A stretch of DNA of 7,531 nucleotides from Treponema sp. (GTDB taxonomy: Bacteria; Spirochaetota; Spirochaetia; Treponematales; Treponemataceae): assembly GCA_003455655.1 (NCBI GenBank), contig DMQP01000103.1:1-7531 (forward strand), read 5' to 3'. Made by a program: the position numbers and the translations under genes. The notes below the pieces were generated by a model. It worked only from the letters and a program-made list of their open reading frames with translations. It was not told the DNA's origin and made no database searches. Shown piece by piece: positions 1-6,200 of this stretch; the stretch's first letter is position 1; every line of letters begins with the position of its first letter.

Positions 1-171
1 GGTGTCTGGAAGACGACTGCCGGTGCGCTTACTAAATCAACAACCGGTACTGATGCCGCTGCCGATAAAAACAGCGGTAAGTGTTACGGTAACGGAACAA
101 GCAATGCCGTTCTGGGATACAGTATAGAAGTTGGTGCTGGCGGTAACATTGAAACCGCACAGAGAAGATAG
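1..171 (+). CDS. C-terminal end of an unrecognised protein (5' end outside the window)
   Basis: This is the tail of a gene entering from the left: 56 sense codons in frame 1 followed by TAG at 169-171. The other two forward frames hit stops within this stretch, so frame 1 is the only one open throughout. The visible residues are rich in Gly, Thr, Ala, Asn and Ser, with a short hydrophobic strand-like segment (VLGYSIEV) near the end and the C-terminus ETAQRR. This looks like the edge of a beta-rich, perhaps extracytoplasmic protein, but no family is recognised and no function is assigned. Its GC content by hand count is about 50% (85 of 171), higher than the roughly 40% of lines sampled in the next gene. 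Its stop codon lies against the ribosome binding site of the downstream lipoprotein gene, so the two are probably co-transcribed. Confidence 0.72.
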   Translation, partial: GVWKTTAGALTKSTTGTDAAADKNSGKCYGNGTSNAVLGYSIEVGAGGNIETAQRR

Positions 172-178
172 GAGGTGG
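170..178 (+). promoter_or_regulatory. Strong Shine-Dalgarno sequence overlapping the upstream stop codon
   Basis: The sequence AGGAGGTGG contains the full anti-16S core AGGAGGT and ends its core about 6 bases before the ATG at 183, which is ideal spacing. Its first two bases are the last two bases of the upstream TAG. This fixes the start of the giant gene and suggests that ribosomes finishing the upstream gene can re-initiate here. No separate promoter can fit in the 11-base gap. Confidence 0.9.
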
Positions 179-182
179 CATT

Positions 183-251
183 ATGAAAAAGACACGCATT
201 TATTTAGCTTTATTTGCTCTGGTTACGACCGCCTTTATTGCAAGCTCATGT
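183..251 (+). other. Lipoprotein (Sec/SPII) signal peptide with lipidated Cys23
   Basis: Residues 1-23 show a basic n-region (KK, R5), a hydrophobic stretch from Ile6 to Ile19, and Ala20-Ser21-Ser22 before Cys23. The strict lipobox prefers Leu at -3; Ala at that place fits the looser spirochaetal form. The first mature residues, C-E-FGLG-S, lead straight into the first VDT-x-x-P linker. Signal peptidase II cleavage before Cys23 is inferred, not shown. Confidence 0.85.
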
Positions 252-3200
252 GAATTTGGTCTGGGTTCTCAAGTAGACACAGACACACCAACTATTGCTA
301 TTGTTAATCCAGAAATTTCTTCTGTAAAAGGTGGAACAGTAACCGTTACCGGTACTTGTAATGACGATGCTGGTGTTAAACGAGTAGAACTTGCACTGCG
401 TAATCCTGACGGTGCTCTTATGTCTTTAGGAAACGCAAGCATAAGCCTTTCAAAAACTTCATGGGCTTTAACTGCACCTTTGGGCAATTTTTCAGATGGT
501 AGTTATTCTATTGTAGCAACTGCATTCGATGGTGCAGAACGTAAAGCGGTTGCAACTCGCGAATTTGCTATAGACAACACACCTCCCGTTGTGCTTTTGT
601 CAAAGCCAAACTCTTTTGATCAAAACGACATTGGTTCTGGTGGCTTTGGTAAAACGGTTACCATAAGCGGAGAAATTCTTGACGACAGCGACATTGGTTC
701 TCTTTCTGTAAAAGTCTACCGTAAAAAAGCAGACGGAACAGAAGAAGAAGTGCGTTTACCTCATCCTACCTTTACTGGTTTTGATGTACAGGGTGGTCTT
801 AACTTAATTATTGCTCAGCAGAATTCAACTGATGCTGCATTGAGTCAAAACTATGAAGCCTTGTATGATGTAAACGGAGAATCTACTCAGTACTTTACTA
901 TGGTAGTAACGGTTGCCGATGTTGCCGGAAACAAAAACACTACCACTTACGTTAAGTCTGCACTTAATAAAGTAGTAACAGCAGTAACAAGTGTTCCCGT
1001 AAAGAATTTAATTTCTGCAAACTACAAAAAACTTTTAAACGGAACTTATGCAGACACAACCTTTACAGAAGCTCAGCAGCAGATTGTTCTTGACATTCTT
1101 AATGGTGTCTACACAAGTGCAGAACATGATGTAGATCCGTCAAAATACATGTCTTCTGAATCTGGTGCTCACATTGTATTTACCGTTTGTCCAGATAGCT
1201 CTCCTAAGTTTGAACTTGCTGGTCTTGCAAAAGATGGAGAAGGCGAAACGGTATACAAGGCTGTTGAAAGTGGCGGAACTATTACCCTTTCTTTGGAAAA
1301 AGGTCTCGATAACAAACTTATAGACCCTTCTTCAATAGACATTACCCTTGTAGAATGTGACAAGCTGGGAAACATTATTCCTGGTGGTTACACATGGACT
1401 ACCAAAGACGCTAGTGTAGGTTCTGATGAATATAAAGCAATCTACCGTAAGGTTAACAATACTACTCAGTATTTGAAGGCCTTTACTGGTGAACTCGACA
1501 ACAGTAGTTGGACATTCCGTCTTCCTACTCGGTTAAGTGGAGACCAGTGCTTTAATGTTATTGTAGAAGGAACAGACACAGACGGTAACCTACTTGCACC
1601 AAAAATGAATGTAGGTTATGGCTTCATTGTTTCTTTGCATGGTGGTGCACCACAGGTTATTTGTGACGATGCAGAATTCTTTGACGGAAAGTATTATACT
1701 CCACAAGCTTTTGCTGCAAGCGGACAGGTAAAACTGAAGCTTTCTGTAATAGATAGTTCTCAAGATCATCGCTTTGGTTCAGATCCTTCACCTTTGCGCT
1801 TTACGCCTACACTCTATACGGGACACCACATAGACCGTGTTGCTGCAGAAGAAGCTGTTTCGGCAGGTAAAGCAACAAAAGTAGAACTTGAAACAATTTC
1901 AGACTCAAGAGATGCTTTAGGTAATTACAAATATATTACCAAGAAGACCGATTCTGATTATGTAGTAGAAATTCCTCTTAATAACATAAACCTTGCTTCT
2001 GTAGGTAATGCAGATAACTATACCGTTATTCTTATGGTATATGCATCAAATGGAACAGCTTCTACTACAGACTGGCTCTTGTATGCAGACGGAAAAGGAC
2101 CAGTTATAGAAGTTGCAAACACTTTGAATCCCACAGGAGTAAATAACATACAAGAAACTTCTAACGGTTGGTCTCGTGTTTCAATAACAGAACTTCCCGA
2201 CGGAACAACAGTTCCTGCAATGACTGTTAACCAGTACTCTATGCGCGGTTTCTGGAGCGATGTAAACGGTTCTGGAACAAAGAATTTGTACTATAAGACA
2301 GTTTCTGCTTCAGAAACCATAAACACTACAGGTCTTACTCCTGCTATACTGGAATCTTCTTGGATTAAAGTCGGAGTAGAAGATGCTCCTCCTGACTCAA
2401 CAGACCGCAGTGGTGTAAGCAAAGTTTCTGCAGTACGCGAAGGAAGTGGATGGAAACTTGCTATTGTTGCCGTAGACAATGTAGGTAACTTAAGCGAAGT
2501 AACTATGTACAACAACCTTACATTTGACTTTGCTGTTCCTACCGTAACGGTTGAACCGGTAAGTCCTTATTACAGTAACGATGCAGATGACCTTACCTTA
2601 GTGGTAACAGCACATGACAGTAACCTTGTTCAAAATCTTTCTGTTGTTGCAAAGAAAAACGGACAGACTGTTTCTAGTGGAACGAATGGTTACACAATTG
2701 CATACAGCTCAGTTACTCCTCGTGCTGCAAGCATGAACAGCGCCGATGCCTATAATACAGCAAAAGAATCTACACAGACTGCAACTATTACCTTAAAGCG
2801 TAATGGTCTTTCAGATGGTGAATGGAGCTTTACTGCTGTTGCAACAGATGCTGTTGGACGCACCAGCAAAACACTTGCCTTTAGCACTATAGTCGATGGC
2901 ACCATACCTGTAGTAACAGGAACTGTAAATGTAGACGGAAGTGCGTATAGTGAAAGCAAATGGTACAACAAAGAAACCATGCTTATTACAAGTGCATATA
3001 AAGAACAAACCTCTGGACTTGATTCTTTGTACTATAAAGTCTTGCATGGTTCAACAGACCCTGCTCCAACAGACTTAACAACAGATCCTCAGGCAGAACA
3101 GAGTGCTTTACCTGGAACAAAAGCAGATAGCATTGCTGTTCAAGTAACACCTACAAACTTCTTGTCTGGGCTTAACCGTGTCTTTATTCAGACTACCGAC

Positions 3201-6200
3201 AAAGCTGGTAACAAGAGTGACATAGCTCAGTACAATATCTATGCAGATTTGGACGGTTCAGAAATTTCTGCAGAACGCTACACTTACGACAACCGCTCTT
3301 ACTTCTCTGCAAAGAGTGTTATTCGTACTAACGGAGAAAGAGATCTTATTCTTTACGGCTTAGTTCATGATGCAGAAAGTGGTGTTGCAGACTTTAAGAA
3401 CGGATTTAAAGTAAATAATACTCCGTTAACGGCAAAAGAAGTTCTGTACACGACACAGACCTACGATCCCGATCCTAATGACGAAGATGCTTCCGATTTG
3501 TGGTTTGAACATGCAGAGTGGAAAACCTATGCAAATATAACAGATAAGGCAGCTATTACTGCTTATAAAGCTACTATTACTAAGAGCAAGAAGGAAGGTT
3601 CGGTAATTCTTACTGCAAGTGATAATGCAGGAAACGAACTGTCTCAGACACTCTTTACCGTAACAGTGGACACTGACAGCCCAGAACTGACGCTTACCCT
3701 TCCTGAAGAAAATAGTAGTCTTAACGGAAAGGTAACTTTCAAAGGTACGGCAAAAGATACCGCTCTTGATGTAGTTGCATTGCATTACACTTACACTAAC
3801 CCTGGTAATGGAACACCTACAATTACTGCAAACGACACAGAAATTGCATACAAAAATGGTTCTGATGCGTATAGCTGGCAGTTCGATGACCTTGAGCTTA
3901 CTTATGAAGAAGATGGTGTGCTTAAACTCTTAGGTGGAGAAACCTACACCAGCGGAACAAAGCAAATTTGGTTCAAAGTGCATGCTCTTGATTCAGCAGG
4001 TAACTCTACTGTTAAAAAGTACGCATACATTATTGACCCCGATGCTGACCGCCCCGTTATTTCTCTTTCTAACATTGCCTCTGACGGACGCACTCTGCTT
4101 AAAAACAATGTTGTTTATGGAAGTATTTCTGATGATGACGGAACTGTTAAAGGCTTGTGGTATACAGACAATGCAAGTATTGCTACTCTTCCAACAACAA
4201 GCGAAGATAACGGTTGGCTTCCTGTTACTATAGAAAACGGAACCTTTACTATAAGCGATGAAACAGGAGACGGTCAGAAGACCTGGTACTTCTATTGTAT
4301 TGATGGTGCAGATGGAAACTTTAGCATGCTTTCTGCAAATGCACTTAAACGTCCTTACTTGCAGTGTACAAACGATGCTACAAAGAAAGACAACAATACA
4401 GGAATTTCGTTCAGTATCGATACAACACCCCCTGCCATTAGAACCTTAAAACTGTCTCGTGCAACCAATGCAACAACTACTGCTGCAAAAGATTATACAC
4501 CTTCAGCAGATGGCGATGATCAGTGGCGCGCAGAAGACAAAGTTGCCTTTGGTGGTTCAAAAGGTAAGATGTATCTGTATCTTGAAGTAGAAGAAACGAC
4601 AGGTATGGATGCAAATACACCTGTTGCTGTGTCTATTGACGGTAAAACACTTTCTCTTACTACTTCTCAAATATACAAAACCTATGACGCAGAGCATACT
4701 TTGTATAAGTATGTAATTGGTCCAGTTGATTTACGCACGGGATACACCAGTAAGAGCCAGGAACTTGATGTTTCAGTAACAGATTCTGCAGGTACAACCA
4801 TTGTTGAACCTAAGACAATCATTATTGATAACGAAGCTCCTACTGTTCAGATTTCTTCACCAACTTTAAATCAGTGGATTTCTTCTTTGGTAACTATTCG
4901 TGGTTCAGTGCGTGACAATGCAGGTGGTACAGGAGTTGCTTTAGTTAAATATACTATTGTTCCCAAATCTGCAGTTTCAACACTTAACAAGAATTCTGCT
5001 TGGACTGACAACCCAGAAGGAACAACATTGAAAGTTATTTTTGATAGTAATGTTCCCAATGTACCCGCAAACATTCTTACTTATGCAAATGCTACCTACG
5101 CAACAAAAGTAGGTGAAGGCTTGTGGCAAGTTCCCATCTACTTCTATGTAGAAGATGAAATGGGTAACTATAGTATTGTCAAAGACAAATACATTAATGT
5201 CGATGCCGATGCTGGTAAGCCTGTTGCAACTATTCTCAATCCAAAATCTAATGCTACGGTAGGTGGTTCACTTACCGTAACAGGTTCTGCCCGTGATGAT
5301 GTAAATGTTGAAAATGTACGGGTTCAGTTTGATGTAAATGGTGACGGAAAGTTTGACGCAACAGACTATGACGTTATTCGCGGTCCAGATTGGAAGTCTG
5401 CAAACGGTTGGGGTTCAACAGAAGATACTACTCCGTTAAGAGGAAGTGCTTCTGACTGGTATTTGCTTGCAGATGGTACTAACACATGGAAACTTTCTAT
5501 TAAGATTCCTGATGTAACGGCAAATACTTTGGGTAGTACAAAGCAACTGGGTATTCGTGCTTGTGCTTACGATTCTGTTCCTCAGACTCGTGGTTGGAAC
5601 GAAGTAAAAGTGAGCGTTGACAAAAATACTCCTCAGATAGGAACGCTTAAACTGGTTAAGTACGACAGTTCAAATAATCCTATAGAAGAGCGCGAATACT
5701 ACAGTGGTATTTATATCAACGGAACTAATAACGGAGAAACTTGGAAGCTTGAAGGTACTGTAACCGACAACATCATGGTTTCGAAAGTTAAGTTTACTAA
5801 CGAAGAACCCGATGTAGGTGTTAATCAGATTGCACTTGATGATACAGAATATGACAATGCAACAGATTCTTATGACATCTCAGCAGTTATTAACGCAAGT
5901 GCAGACGGTCAAGTAAAAGCAACCCTTACTGCAATAGATAATAACAAGACAGTAAGCGAAGAGTTAATTCTTATTCTGGTAGACCGTACCGCTCCTAAAC
6001 TGTTCTTTGAATCAGGCATAGATTCTCTGCGCATAAAAGGCGGAGACATGCTTGATACAGAAATAAACAGTACTCATCCTATTCAAGATAGTAACGGCAT
6101 GTTCCGTTTAGGTGATGCAGTTGTTGAAGCGGGTAGTGGTCTCTCTTATGTTGCCTTCTACTTTGAACGTACTTCTACGAATGGTAACCGCATTTATAAC

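Noticed and set aside
3426..3785. Minus-strand open frame of 119 codons
   Set aside because: It lies wholly inside the giant coding frame, has no ribosome binding site that stood out and encodes a Cys/Phe/Ser-rich sequence typical of the reverse complement of a real gene.
3934..4449. Plus-strand open frames at 3934-4233 and 4258-4449
   Set aside because: Both are out-of-frame readings of the giant gene, rich in Leu, Thr and Gln with no recognisable pattern, while the main frame here carries clear module markers (LDSAGN, DADRP, IDGADGN).
5331..5366. A true dockerin domain, implying a cellulosome-like complex
   Set aside because: Dockerins have two calcium loops with helices about 60-70 residues in total. 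Only one loop is present here and it is surrounded by beta strands.
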